64,000 nt of DNA from Arachidicoccus terrestris (GCF_020042345.1 NZ_CP083387.1:4588001-4652000); one strand, 5' to 3'. Shown: positions 20,202 through 30,626, counted from the stretch's first letter. The notes: generated from the sequence alone by a model not told the origin. Made by a program: numbers and translations.

Positions 20202-23200
20202 TTAAAAAGTAACGTTCAGATGTAAGGCAATGACTTTGGGCTTAGGATAGCCATATACATCGACTCCCTGGTTTAGACCTCCTCCAAAGGAAGAAATTTC
20301 AGGATCGTAGCCCGTATAATCGGTAAAAAGAAAATAATTCTCGGCATTGATGCCGACGCTTAATTTTGTCAGATGCCATCTATCCACGAGGCGCCGATCG
20401 AAGTCATAGTTTAAGCCAATATTTCTGATACGCACAAAGGACCCGTCATGGATCGTGAAATTGTCAATGCCCATGGCACTATTTTGTTCCGCAGTAGTCC
20501 TGAGTGCACCTAAAATGGTATTTTGATGCGCTGGTGTCCAGCTATTCAATATACTCGTGTAGCTATTGACATTTGGGTTATCCCCTTCAATAATAAAACG
20601 GCTGAAGTCCATGATCTTATTGCCCTGCATGGTTTGTACGTCAAAAAACAGTGTGAATTGCTTATAACGGAGTGTACTGGTCAGGTTCATTTCAAATCTC
20701 GGCAGCTTATGACCGAGATAATCCTGGTCATCTCCATTGATAGCGCCGTCATTATTTTTGTCCAGATATTTAATATCGCCTGGCTTACGGCCGTATTTAG
20801 CAGCTTCGGTGGACTGGTCCGATCCCCAGGTACCGATGCGGGTATATCCATAGAATTCATCCATCTCCCTGCCCTGTTCAATTCTTCCTGCCCATTGCCC
20901 GAGGATATCCCCGTTAATATCCAGTACCTTGGAACGATTCATTGAATAATTGAGCGAAGTGGTCCAGTCCCAGTTTTCTGTCACGATATTGCGGGTGGTC
21001 AGGGCCAGTTCGATACCGCGGTTGCGGATGGATCCGATATTGTCCCATGTCGTCTGGTAACCGGTTGTGGCGGGTAATTGCTTGAGATATAACAGATCTG
21101 TTGTACGTTTACTGTAATAATCGGCGGTAAGCTGGATTCTGTTGTCAAGAAATGCCGCGTCAATGCCGACATCAAACTGGTTTTGCCGTTCCCATTTCAG
21201 ATCATTATTACCCAGGTTGGTCAGGACGACAGCAGGCTGCCCTGTGCCGTCAAAGACCGCCACCTGACTGGAGAGCTGATTGAGTGTCGCATAGTTGCCT
21301 ATCTCCGAATTGCCCACGACTCCATAGCTGGCCCGGATCTTCAGATCACTGATCGAAGACTTCACGCCCTGAAAAAAATCTTCATTGGAAATACGCCAGG
21401 CCCCGGACAGGGAATAGAAAGTGCCGTACTTATTATTTTTACCAAATCTGGAAGAGCCGTCCGCCCGAAGTGAACCGCTCAGAATATAACGGTTATCATA
21501 GTTGTAAGTCGGGCGGAGGTAATAGGAATTGAGCTGATATTCCGCCTTGGAAGAATTCGGCTGTTCTATGACAGTCCCTGTCTGCAAACTGTTATAGGTG
21601 AAATAGTCATCAAAAAAATTCTCGGCCCCTGCCTTCGTGGAAGAGCTGACATTATAATACCAGCTTGCTCCTGCGATGACGTTTAAATGGTGCTGGCCGA
21701 AGTTGTTATTATATGAAAAGTATTCTTCATTGGTCCAGCCTGCACTTGTACCATTCGTTCTCTGCGCTATGCCGTTTTGAGTTTCCGAGACGCCAAATAC
21801 CGTTTTACCTGCATAGTAATTCTCATAGGGACCGGCGTACTGGCCGCCCCAACTGGTGGTGAAGTCCAGCTTTCGACTGAAATGAATCGTGGCGATGAAG
21901 CTGCTCTGGGCATAGATATTCCCCTGGATATCCTTGATTTCACCTAGCAGTTTGACAGGATTCTCTGAATTCTCTGCCCCTGGATAATCCCCTTTACGTG
22001 AATAAGTCCCATCCTTATACCTGACCGGCAAAAATGGCAGGAACTCATAGGTTTCCCGGATGGCATTTAACCCCAGCGTATTCATTTCCACGTTATTGCC
22101 TTCGAAGGCGCCGGCGTTGATATTGGCTTGCAAATGCAGCCAGGGCTTTACATCCCATCCGATATTCAAATAACCATTAATTTGCTTCTGATAGCTGTTG
22201 AGCATGATCCCCTGTTGATTCTTATACGACAGGTTCGCCATAATATCCATTTTATCTGTCCCTCCCGAAAAGGATAGAGAGCTGTTGATCGAATAGGCAG
22301 CTCTGGTAGCTTCCTTTTGCCAGTCAGTATTATATCTGGGTGTCCCGTCCGCGTTAAATAGTTCATCCTTTCTGGCAAAATCATTATCAGGGTCTAAGTG
22401 AGGCGCTAATTTATCGCTGTAGGCATACTGTCGCCGAAGCATCTCCAGCGCGCCTTCTGCATCCAACAGTTTCAGTTCTCTTTCCAGCGTTCCTATACTG
22501 CTGGTGTGATTGAAACTGACCAGCGACCTGCCCCTGGCTCCTTGCTTTGTGGTCATAATAACAACACCATTCGCGCCACGGGCGCCATAAATAGCAGAGG
22601 CAGCTGCGTCCTTTAATATGTCTATTGATGCAATTATATTCGGATCTATCGTTGTGGGATCCGCTCCCACAATGCCATTGATGACATACAGCGGTTCATT
22701 GGACGCATTCAATGACCCTGTACCCCGTATTCTGATGGTCGGGGCTCCCCCAGGTTTTCCGGAATTCTGAAAGATACTCACGCCGGCAACCTTTCCCTGG
22801 AGTCCCTGGATGACATTTGTGGTGGTTGACTGTTCTGTCAGCTGAGCCGCGTCGACAGAAGCAATTGCAGTCGTCAGGTTCTTTTTTTCCACCGAACCGT
22901 AACCGATAACGACTACATCATTTAATGCGTCGACTTCTGCGGCGTACAAAACGATCTGCAGCAGTTTTTTCCCACCTACCGCTATATGCGTCGCTGTGTA
23001 TCCGACATATCGGATCTGCAGGGTGTCATCTTGCCGGACCCTGATGGAAAACCCGCCCTGCGCTCCGGTGATCGCAGAAGTCTTGTTAAGCAGACTCTGT
23101 ACTGTTGCGCCTGCAAGCGGTTTACCCGTTGAATCTGTAACTGTACCGGTAACTTCGTACGTTCCGGGTGGCTCCTGACTACGGGCCACCAGCGAGATCA

Positions 23201-23231
23201 AAAACAACATAGCTAGAAAACAATACTTCAT
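20202..23231 (-). CDS. SusC/RagA-family TonB-dependent outer-membrane receptor
   Basis: The protein has 1009 residues. A signal peptide (1-18, ending ARSQ) precedes the carboxypeptidase-regulatory-like domain (VTGTVTDSTGKPLAGATV), the hinge DVVVIGYGSVEKKNLTTAI, and plug motifs IRIRGTGSLNASNEPLYVING and DAAASAIYGARGANGVVIMTT. The barrel ends in LHLNVTF with the outer-membrane C-terminal aromatic residue. It imports oligosaccharides with the SusD encoded just downstream. The gene is separated from the large CAZyme operon by the GH97-side terminator, so it is expressed independently. Confidence 0.96.
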   Translation of the reverse strand: MKYCFLAMLFLISLVARSQEPPGTYEVTGTVTDSTGKPLAGATVQSLLNKTSAITGAQGGFSIRVRQDDTLQIRYVGYTATHIAVGGKKLLQIVLYAAEVDALNDVVVIGYGSVEKKNLTTAIASVDAAQLTEQSTTTNVIQGLQGKVAGVSIFQNSGKPGGAPTIRIRGTGSLNASNEPLYVINGIVGADPTTIDPNIIASIDILKDAAASAIYGARGANGVVIMTTKQGARGRSLVSFNHTSSIGTLERELKLLDAEGALEMLRRQYAYSDKLAPHLDPDNDFARKDELFNADGTPRYNTDWQKEATRAAYSINSSLSFSGGTDKMDIMANLSYKNQQGIMLNSYQKQINGYLNIGWDVKPWLHLQANINAGAFEGNNVEMNTLGLNAIRETYEFLPFLPVRYKDGTYSRKGDYPGAENSENPVKLLGEIKDIQGNIYAQSSFIATIHFSRKLDFTTSWGGQYAGPYENYYAGKTVFGVSETQNGIAQRTNGTSAGWTNEEYFSYNNNFGQHHLNVIAGASWYYNVSSSTKAGAENFFDDYFTYNSLQTGTVIEQPNSSKAEYQLNSYYLRPTYNYDNRYILSGSLRADGSSRFGKNNKYGTFYSLSGAWRISNEDFFQGVKSSISDLKIRASYGVVGNSEIGNYATLNQLSSQVAVFDGTGQPAVVLTNLGNNDLKWERQNQFDVGIDAAFLDNRIQLTADYYSKRTTDLLYLKQLPATTGYQTTWDNIGSIRNRGIELALTTRNIVTENWDWTTSLNYSMNRSKVLDINGDILGQWAGRIEQGREMDEFYGYTRIGTWGSDQSTEAAKYGRKPGDIKYLDKNNDGAINGDDQDYLGHKLPRFEMNLTSTLRYKQFTLFFDVQTMQGNKIMDFSRFIIEGDNPNVNSYTSILNSWTPAHQNTILGALRTTAEQNSAMGIDNFTIHDGSFVRIRNIGLNYDFDRRLVDRWHLTKLSVGINAENYFLFTDYTGYDPEISSFGGGLNQGVDVYGYPKPKVIALHLNVTF

Positions 23232-23777
23232 GGCTTATAATAATTTTTTAATGAGTGGATGCGGTGGTCAGTAGGTGGCCACTTATTCCGTTTTTTGTCA
23301 CATGACCGGTATGCTTCTTTTGTGATATTCGGTTTATTTCCCTAATGTGTGTTATAAGGAACGCCTGAATGGCTGTAATTTCGACACATAGCTTTAACGG
23401 TGACCGCCATTGTGCAGCCATATTTTTTCATCATTAAACGTAAATCACAAAAAGGTCAAAAAACACCAAAAAATTACCAGTTTTCAAGTGGCGGATTTTT
23501 GGGTATTATGTTACTTTCGTAATGAGAGCTGACCGTTTGCCTAATATTTTGTTCTAAGCAGTATCCTGGTTTTTTGATGCAAAAATTGTCAGAAAAAATT
23601 TCCTCTATTTAGGTATTATCATGCAGGCATAAAAATAGCCTGTCAGCCGGCTTTAATAACATTAATATTGAAGCCGGCTGACAGGCCAATTGCTTTTTTC
23701 TTTAATCTTTCAAATGGCTATCTGCCTTAGATTTGATGTACAGGACAAAGAGACTGCTATCGACATACGGAATCTGT
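23232..23777. other. Intergenic region: second SusC promoter and GH97 terminator
   Basis: This 546-bp gap carries the promoter of the minus-strand SusC gene (23232 to about 23600) and the terminator of the large operon (23638-23686). No exact TAnnTTTG box was found on the minus strand. Nothing else was recognised. Confidence 0.4.
23628..23686 (-). terminator. Terminator of the large minus-strand CAZyme operon
   Basis: A 16-bp perfect stem, GCCTGTCAGCCGGCTT (23638-23653) and its complement (23671-23686), encloses a 17-base AT loop. On the minus strand it is followed by TATTTTTATG. It lies about 90 bases past the GH97 stop and separates this operon from the SusC gene at 23231. Confidence 0.8.
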
Positions 23778-25784
23778 CTATAACCTTATCAACCGGGCTA
23801 CATATCCGCCGCCTTTTGCCATCCGGATCGTTATTGTTGCCTCTGGGTTTACTTGCAGCGTTTTCATCTGGAAGTCCTTGGCATTACGGTCCGCATTAGG
23901 CCCGTCCTGCCACAAGATCATTTTATAATTTCCTTTGGGAAGGAAGTCCAGCTTTATTTCGAAATCCCTGGGTTCCCAATCTGTCATGGCTCCAATATAC
24001 CAGTCATTATTCAATGCCTGGCGGGCAATCACGACAGATTTTCCGACCTCGCCTGCCAGTGGGACGGTGTTTTGCCAGACCGTCGGTACGGCCCTTAAAA
24101 ACTCCATGCATTTTGGAGAACGGATATAATGCGTAGGCACGTCGCTGAGCATTTGTAAGGGGCTTTCATAAATGACATACATGGCCATCTGATTGCACCG
24201 CGTACCGAGCGTCATGGGTTCTGAAGGCACGGCTTTAAAAGCATCTTTTTGTACATTGCGCATTCCGCCCGGTGTGAAATCCATTGGACCGGCCGCCATA
24301 CGGGTATAAGGCAGTGTCGCTGTATGTCCCGGTGTGATCCAGTCGGTAAATTTACTTAGCTCATTGCCAAGGACTCCTTCAGAGGTCATCACATTCGGAT
24401 AGCTGCGAATAAGCCCCGTCGGCTTATAGGCGCCGTGAAAATCCACCAGGATCTTACGGGCGGCAGCGGCTTTTGCCACTTTTTCATAATAGTCTACCAT
24501 CAGCTGGTCATCCCGTTGCATAAAATCAACTTTTATACCCTTGATACCCCACGAAGCAAAGCTATCCAGTGCCTGGTCCAGTTGCTTGTCCAGGGTCAGC
24601 CAGCTGGCCCAGAGTATAAGCCCAACATTTTTTTGTTTCGCGTATCTGGCCAGCATCTCTACATCTATATCCCTGGATTGCTTGAGCAAATCCCTCACGT
24701 CACACCAACCTTCATCCAGCAAAACATATTCAATGCCGTTTTTGGCCGCAAAGTCTATATAGTATTTATACGTATCGTTATTAATACCCGCCCTGAAATT
24801 CACATTATACACGTTATTGAGATGCCACCAATCCCATTGGACTTTGCCGGGCTTTACCCAGCTAAAATCACCATCTGCCGGGCGTGCCAGATTATAAACC
24901 ATCTGGTTGGCAAGAATATCCTTATCTTCTCTGGCCACCATCAATACCCGCCAGGGGAAGTCTCTGGCGCCCGCCGCCTTAGCAATAAAGTCAGCCCTTG
25001 CCTCGACGTGCACATCTCTGTCCCCCGCCTCTTTGAGGCGGGTAGGAAAATGCGGAAAAACGCCTTTTAAGCCGCCTCTGCCTGTGCCCCTGACCCACAT
25101 TCCGGCATAATCGAATAAAGAGGACTCTGTCAGTAAAAGCTGAATGCCGCCGGCTTCCATCAGGACAGGTAAGCTGGCCAGTTTGCCGGATCGAATACTG
25201 TCCACCGGCCAGTGGTGATAAAATCTTTCGTTACCGGAATAAAAACCCTCTTCGAGGGCGTACCAGAGACTGTCGCCGGCCTTCAGGCCTATTTCAGCCT
25301 GCTCACCTACGATATGATAAGCGGTGTTATAGTCCCTGGATGGAAGGGTACTCCACCGCCAGGCGACCCCGTTATTATATACCCGCCAGGTGAGTCGTAA
25401 ATTATTTTTAAAAGCAATGGTAAGCTCATTGCAATGATTGATTACGACAGAGGATTTTTGAGCAACGACAGGCTTCAGCCGCTCATCAATGATTTGCTTA
25501 TGGCTGTTTTTAACCTGCCAGCCGGGAGATTTTGCCGCCGCCTCTGTTGTCGTCTTGTTGGTCCTAAAACTGAGCACGGCCGGAGAGAGGATCGGTTTGC
25601 CGTCAACCGTGAGATCATAAGTGATTTCACTTCCGACCTGAAGATTGACCTGCAGTCGTCCATCGGGAGAACTGATCTGATACTGCTTTTGCTTTGTTCC
25701 CTGTGAGGTGTTTTGTGCAAATGCGCTCAGGGTAACCGTGGATAAAATAAAAAGGAACCAGTTGCCTAAAAACTTTTTTTTCAT
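23778..25784 (-). CDS. GH97 glycoside hydrolase, probable retaining alpha-galactosidase
   Basis: The protein has 668 residues with a signal peptide (about 1-23, ending AFAQ). It has the three GH97 domains: N-terminal beta-sandwich (about 35-290), TIM barrel (about 290-570, with WDWWHLNNVYN and YVLLDEGWCD) and a C-terminal beta domain. GH97 splits into inverting alpha-glucosidases (SusB type) and retaining alpha-galactosidases with an Asp nucleophile and Glu acid/base 55 residues apart (Asp415/Glu470 in the Bacteroides thetaiotaomicron enzyme). Here Asp420 in IKVDFMQRDD and Glu475 in VLGNE show exactly that spacing, so the retaining alpha-galactosidase class is inferred. It is the last gene of the nine-gene operon. 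Confidence 0.92.
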   Translation of the reverse strand: MKKKFLGNWFLFILSTVTLSAFAQNTSQGTKQKQYQISSPDGRLQVNLQVGSEITYDLTVDGKPILSPAVLSFRTNKTTTEAAAKSPGWQVKNSHKQIIDERLKPVVAQKSSVVINHCNELTIAFKNNLRLTWRVYNNGVAWRWSTLPSRDYNTAYHIVGEQAEIGLKAGDSLWYALEEGFYSGNERFYHHWPVDSIRSGKLASLPVLMEAGGIQLLLTESSLFDYAGMWVRGTGRGGLKGVFPHFPTRLKEAGDRDVHVEARADFIAKAAGARDFPWRVLMVAREDKDILANQMVYNLARPADGDFSWVKPGKVQWDWWHLNNVYNVNFRAGINNDTYKYYIDFAAKNGIEYVLLDEGWCDVRDLLKQSRDIDVEMLARYAKQKNVGLILWASWLTLDKQLDQALDSFASWGIKGIKVDFMQRDDQLMVDYYEKVAKAAAARKILVDFHGAYKPTGLIRSYPNVMTSEGVLGNELSKFTDWITPGHTATLPYTRMAAGPMDFTPGGMRNVQKDAFKAVPSEPMTLGTRCNQMAMYVIYESPLQMLSDVPTHYIRSPKCMEFLRAVPTVWQNTVPLAGEVGKSVVIARQALNNDWYIGAMTDWEPRDFEIKLDFLPKGNYKMILWQDGPNADRNAKDFQMKTLQVNPEATITIRMAKGGGYVARLIRL

Positions 25785-25865
25785 GAATACATTTTTTTAA
25801 TCCCTAAAATTTGTTTTAACGCATAGCGTGTCAGGTTCGTTGAAAAAGCATTACCTGTTGCTATA

Positions 25866-28163
25866 TCAGTCGAAAGAAGGCGGTACCGGTAATCCGTTTA
25901 CGCCCCAGTGCCTGTTGGGCTTACCGGACAGTTTAAAGCTGAGGTTCGCGCCGTCGCTAAGCGTTTTCCACTGGATCCAGGTGCTGTTGTAGGGATGGCC
26001 ATTGAGTTGCATTGCCTGGATATAGGGCTTATCGGGACTGCCGCCACTAATCGATAATAAACCGCCGGGCAGGTGTACGCGGATCTCATTGAAAAACGGG
26101 CTATGGACAGAAAAACCGCCTACGCCGGGTATTTCCGGATAGAGACCTATGCAACAGAAAACGTAATAGGTTCCCATTGCCCCCAGGTCATCATTTCCCG
26201 GTAATCCGTCTTCTCCGCTACCGTATGCTTCCTTGATAATGCGGTGCACCACGGCCTGCGTTTTGTAAGGTGCGCCCGCCCAGTTATAGATCCAGGGAAT
26301 ACCAAAACTGGGTTCATTGCCGCTGGCAAACCATTCTTGCCCATAATTGGCGTCCAAACGGACAAAAAGGCTGTCGAGCCTCGCCTCGGCTGCTTTGTTG
26401 CCACCGATTGTGTCAATCAGGCCCCTGAGATTGAAAGGCACCATCCAGAAATAATTCTTGTAGGTGGACTCCCGCCAATCTTCATAATAAGGTTTCCAGC
26501 TGCCGTCCGGATTCCTGGATTGTAACCATGTGCGCTGCGGATTGTATAAGTTCTTCCAGCTTTGCGCCCTTCCCAGAAGTCCGCCACTCAGGTACTGATC
26601 ATCTGCCGCAGCGAGCGCAAACCTGGCAATGGCAAAATCCGCGCTGTTGTATTCCAGCTGAATGGAAGCGTCATAATACCCTTTTTTAAGATACTGGCCG
26701 AGTCCGGGCCTTGTGAGAAACTGCTGCGCGTGCGCGGTGGAATCTGTGGCGCCGTGCAGCATGATCTTCAGAAGCTTCCTGGCGTCGTAGTTTCGGGCGC
26801 CAAAAGCATAGGCATTCGCCACCAGGATACTGGACGGGTCACCCTGCATAATACCGGTTTCCTGATTGGCCAAAACCCAGCGGGGCATACCGCCGCCTGC
26901 CTGCTGTGCAAAATCACCCAGCGAAGCAACAATGTCGGAGGTTTCGACAGGCGCCAGTATACTTAACAGCTGAATCTGGGTACGATAGGTGTCCCAGTTG
27001 CTGAAAGAAGTGTATTGCGGCCGCGAAGAGCGGTGAACTTTATTATCGGCACCCATGTATTCCCCGTTGATATCGGAGCAGATATTGGGGTGTATAAAAC
27101 TGTGATACAAATGGGTGTAAAACTGCGTGATCCTGGAAGTATTCTTTGTCGAGGAAAGGTCTTCCTTCACCTCTATTTTGGACAGATAACTGTTCCATGC
27201 CGCCTCTGCCCGCGCCTTCCACTGATCAAACCCCCATCCATGATCTTCTGCCAGAAGATTCTGTCGGGCATTGTCTACTGAGACATAAGAGATGGCTATT
27301 TTATATTTTACCTGCCGGCGATCCTTTTTAAGGTCAAAAGTAAAATAAGCCCCGGTGTTGATTCCTTCGACAAAATCGCTGCCCGGTCTCAGTTGCTCTC
27401 CTTTCCAGGTGCCATGGGCGGAGGGTTGAATGTCGAATTCAGCGACAAAGTAAACTTTATAGGAAGCATTGACACCACAAAACGAACCGCCCATAGCGTA
27501 TCCCTCAATGCGCCGGCCGTCTTTAATGGCCAGGGCTGAGGCGGACAGGGGCGTTGAGGCGACACCGCCGCCGACGATAATCGTTGCCTGACTGCTGTCC
27601 CCGTTAAAGACAAAACGGGCTAACCCACAACGCTCCGATACGGTTAAGCTGGTCCGGATATTTCCCTGGACCAGTCCCTGGTAATCGCCTGCCGTCCCGG
27701 ATTCATTTGTAACGGGAAGGCGCAGGTGCTTAATATTTTCAGGAGAGAGGCGAAGCGCTCCGTTCAGGGGCAGTACCGGAAAGTTTCCCATATTTTCACA
27801 GCCGGCGCCGTTTAGCTGATTGATGACAAACCCTCCCTGTCTGGAAAAATACGTCCTGGTAAACTGTACCATTCCAAAAGGATAGGTTGCTCCGGGAAAA
27901 GTATTGCCGGCGGCGGTGTTGCCGATCTTTGTATCTACCAGCCTTGCGTAGTTAAGCTTACAGTTTTGAGCAAAGCCTGTGTTTTTGCTGACCTGCCGCT
28001 GCGCCCGTGAAGGATTTATTGTCACAAAGAGAACTGTGAGCAACAGCATGAGCGAAGCGTAGAGAGAACATATAGAAGGCTGTCCTCTATTTCGGCGGGG
28101 GGAGCTGTATGGAGATATACGAAAAATCAATACTTTAACGGCTTTTGGAAAAAGAAGTTTCAT
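25866..28163 (-). CDS. GH92 family alpha-mannosidase-like protein, divergent member
   Basis: The protein has about 765 residues from the ATG at 28163. The open frame reaches 28226, and the hydrophobic segment SLMLLLTVLFVTINPSRAQ is somewhat inside, so a still later start is possible. GH92 features are present: TKIGNTAAGNTFPGATYPFGMVQ (first block in part), TFSNWDTYRTQ, and SGNEPSFGIPW, with Glu617 probably the catalytic acid. The usual GNED block reads GNDDLGAMG, with Asp658 replacing Glu, and the late Gly-Gly block is altered (LSDGANLSF). Family enzymes are Ca-dependent inverting exo-alpha-mannosidases; these changes suggest another linkage or substrate. It lies in the operon between GH78 and GH97. 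Confidence 0.88.
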   Translation of the reverse strand: MKLLFPKAVKVLIFRISPYSSPRRNRGQPSICSLYASLMLLLTVLFVTINPSRAQRQVSKNTGFAQNCKLNYARLVDTKIGNTAAGNTFPGATYPFGMVQFTRTYFSRQGGFVINQLNGAGCENMGNFPVLPLNGALRLSPENIKHLRLPVTNESGTAGDYQGLVQGNIRTSLTVSERCGLARFVFNGDSSQATIIVGGGVASTPLSASALAIKDGRRIEGYAMGGSFCGVNASYKVYFVAEFDIQPSAHGTWKGEQLRPGSDFVEGINTGAYFTFDLKKDRRQVKYKIAISYVSVDNARQNLLAEDHGWGFDQWKARAEAAWNSYLSKIEVKEDLSSTKNTSRITQFYTHLYHSFIHPNICSDINGEYMGADNKVHRSSRPQYTSFSNWDTYRTQIQLLSILAPVETSDIVASLGDFAQQAGGGMPRWVLANQETGIMQGDPSSILVANAYAFGARNYDARKLLKIMLHGATDSTAHAQQFLTRPGLGQYLKKGYYDASIQLEYNSADFAIARFALAAADDQYLSGGLLGRAQSWKNLYNPQRTWLQSRNPDGSWKPYYEDWRESTYKNYFWMVPFNLRGLIDTIGGNKAAEARLDSLFVRLDANYGQEWFASGNEPSFGIPWIYNWAGAPYKTQAVVHRIIKEAYGSGEDGLPGNDDLGAMGTYYVFCCIGLYPEIPGVGGFSVHSPFFNEIRVHLPGGLLSISGGSPDKPYIQAMQLNGHPYNSTWIQWKTLSDGANLSFKLSGKPNRHWGVNGLPVPPSFD

Positions 28164-28247
28164 TAGTTCAATGCACGGTTTAAAAGTTTGATGCAAGGCG
28201 ATCAGCGTTCCGCTGGTGTGCATCAAAGCTGAGCTGTTCGATAAATT

Positions 28248-30626
28248 TTACAGGACAAACTGATTGCTGCCGGCCACGAGCGGAAACGATTTACCTTTCC
28301 ATATAAACCTGCCTGCGACAGCTGCAGGGAGCCGGATCTGAATTTGCCATTTGCCATTGGTTTGCCTGTAGGACACTTTAATTATACCGTTTGGATGCGG
28401 TATTTCTCCGCTAATATTAGTGAGCTCGCCCGGATGCGGTTCGATCTTTACTTTTCTGAATCCCGGCCCGTCGCTGTCGATCCCAAGAACGGTTCTGTAA
28501 AACTCAATATTCGGACTGGCGCCCCAGGCATGACAGTCTGATCTGGCATACTGCAAATTAGAATCCTCAGCCCAGGTGGTCAGGCCCATTTTCAGATTCT
28601 CCCGCCAGATATCCAGCCACTGCAGATAATTATCACCCAGCCCCCCTTTCACCAGGGCCTTATTCAGGTAATACTTAAAATAGATACTGCACTGCACAAG
28701 GGTGGTATCCGTTATCAGCCTTTTGTTGAAGGCCGGTAAATCAGAGCCGGGAATAAGGTTTGCCAGAATTGCCATCGCATTGACATGTTGAGAGTACGTA
28801 TTTTTTTCTCTGGTGTCGGCAAAAAGGCCTCTCCTGGCGTTCCAGTATTTTTCACGTATCGTATTTTCCAGCTGCTTTGCCTTGCTTCGATACAAATCTG
28901 CAAAGGCTGTCATTCCCAGGCCCCTTTCCATGCCGCCGGCCCACTGGTAGGCTCTGAGCAACTGTAGGTCAAGCATGGCTGCACTGCCGTCACTGCCCGA
29001 GGGCGCCTGTCCCATCTCCCAACCCGGACCTCCGACCCAGTCCACGAATTTCCAATAGGGCAGATTTTTAAGTGAGCCGTCTGCTCCCTGAAAGTGGCTG
29101 AAAAATGCGAGCACCTGTCTGGCTCCCGGTAGTTTATCCCGGACAAAAGCGCTGTCCGGCCGGTACATCCAATAGTCATGCAACATGCCGATATACCAGA
29201 GCGAAAAAGTAGAGATGATCTGAGTGCCGTGGCTGGGCCAGCGGCTCATGGTCACCCCTTCGGGCAGCCTGGAATGATCGATCAGGTTAAGGGCGTTGCG
29301 GGCCAGGCGGTCATCCCCGCTGTTAAAATAAGAAATCATCGCCTGTATACGGGTGTCACCGATATACTGTAGCTGCTCGTAATAAGGACAGTCCATATAG
29401 GTTTCCATGGCATCCAGCCTCGCTGTCCGCCAGCCCCTTTCCAGGATCTTGTTAATGACGGTATCCCTGGTGTTAAACCGGGCGTTTAGTTTAAACGGAT
29501 AACCCGTAAAGGTACCGTATACGTCGTCAATGATCAGCGGCGCTGACCGTGTATGGATGCGCAGCTGTATATACCGATAGGTCCGCCAGAACATCGAGGT
29601 GTAGGTTTGCCTCAGACTGCCATCTGAGAGGATACTGTCTGCCATGCCTGTAAAGAATTTGCCCTCCACTTCGTCACGGTGACCTTTTCTGGGATGGTTA
29701 TCCTTGTCTTTATCTTCAGGATTTTCATAGAGTGTCTCCGCATAGCCGATCGCAATACTGGCGCTTTCGCCCTCGCTGAACTGCAGTGTAAAATACGCGT
29801 TGGTCAGATATGTCTGATCCAGCAGCAGGGTAACGGTGGTGTCGGCCGGGATACGGATCTGTTTTTTCGTCCCCGGAAATTCCCTGGAAGGGGCAGCCAT
29901 TCCGACCGTTTTTCGCAGCAGGGGGATACGCTGATAGGTCCTTTCCATGGCGGGCAAGGGAGAAGGCACCAGCATCCATCCCGCGTCAGAACTCCCCTTT
30001 GGATAGCCATTGCTGACGACAGTGGCGGATGGCCAGGCGCTGTCATCGAAGTCCTGATTTTTCCAGCCTTTAATCACCTGACGCATATCTGCCAGTTGGC
30101 CGGGACCTGCAATAAAATAGTATTGTATGGGCCGGTATCCTTCATCTTTGATACATTTCCAGGAGGTATCGGTGTTCACTGCCGATTGCTGCGCTGTATT
30201 TCCCTGAACGATGAGCCCGGTCCGGTAGGTGATCTGCGCTTCATTGCGGTACTGGCCGTCATTCCATACCAGCGCTGCGATAATATTTTTACCTGCCTTA
30301 AGATACGGCGCCAGGTCGACGGTTTCATAATTCCAGTGGGAAAGATCGCCCCTGGCGGGACCCAGAGATACCAGCTGGCTGTTGACAAAAAGTTTATAGC
30401 GGTTATCCGCAGAGATCCTGACTTTATAAACAGCCGGCTTTTCTTTCAGCTCAATTGGTTTACGAAAATGATAAACGCCGTACTCGGTTCCGGTAATCCC
30501 TGGCGGCGCGATCCATTTCGCGGCCCAGGGCTTAGGCTGGTAATAATGATCGCCGGACTGTGCCTGAACGCTAAGGGCCGCGGTCAGCAGTGAAAACAAT
30601 ACACTCAGAAAATAAAGAGGTTTCAT
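28248..30626 (-). CDS. Alpha-L-rhamnosidase, GH78 type, secreted
   Basis: The protein has 792 residues from the ATG at 30626, which begins a clear signal peptide (MKPLYFLSVLFSLLTAALSVQAQ). The frame continues 65 codons upstream without a signal, so the later start is preferred. N-terminal beta domains (about 30-390, including YKLFVNSQLVSLGPARGD) are followed by a six-hairpin catalytic domain. The GH78 general-acid block appears as DCPYYEQLQYIGD with Glu417, and the C-terminal beta domain ends the protein. It would release terminal alpha-L-rhamnose. The operon position after two SusC genes and before GH92 and GH97 ties rhamnose removal to this glycan. Confidence 0.88.
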   Translation of the reverse strand: MKPLYFLSVLFSLLTAALSVQAQSGDHYYQPKPWAAKWIAPPGITGTEYGVYHFRKPIELKEKPAVYKVRISADNRYKLFVNSQLVSLGPARGDLSHWNYETVDLAPYLKAGKNIIAALVWNDGQYRNEAQITYRTGLIVQGNTAQQSAVNTDTSWKCIKDEGYRPIQYYFIAGPGQLADMRQVIKGWKNQDFDDSAWPSATVVSNGYPKGSSDAGWMLVPSPLPAMERTYQRIPLLRKTVGMAAPSREFPGTKKQIRIPADTTVTLLLDQTYLTNAYFTLQFSEGESASIAIGYAETLYENPEDKDKDNHPRKGHRDEVEGKFFTGMADSILSDGSLRQTYTSMFWRTYRYIQLRIHTRSAPLIIDDVYGTFTGYPFKLNARFNTRDTVINKILERGWRTARLDAMETYMDCPYYEQLQYIGDTRIQAMISYFNSGDDRLARNALNLIDHSRLPEGVTMSRWPSHGTQIISTFSLWYIGMLHDYWMYRPDSAFVRDKLPGARQVLAFFSHFQGADGSLKNLPYWKFVDWVGGPGWEMGQAPSGSDGSAAMLDLQLLRAYQWAGGMERGLGMTAFADLYRSKAKQLENTIREKYWNARRGLFADTREKNTYSQHVNAMAILANLIPGSDLPAFNKRLITDTTLVQCSIYFKYYLNKALVKGGLGDNYLQWLDIWRENLKMGLTTWAEDSNLQYARSDCHAWGASPNIEFYRTVLGIDSDGPGFRKVKIEPHPGELTNISGEIPHPNGIIKVSYRQTNGKWQIQIRLPAAVAGRFIWKGKSFPLVAGSNQFVL

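Noticed and set aside
29679-30593. 304-codon plus-strand open frame antisense to GH78
   Set aside because: It lies wholly inside the well-supported GH78 gene, has no recognisable domain, and long antisense frames are common in GC-rich coding DNA.
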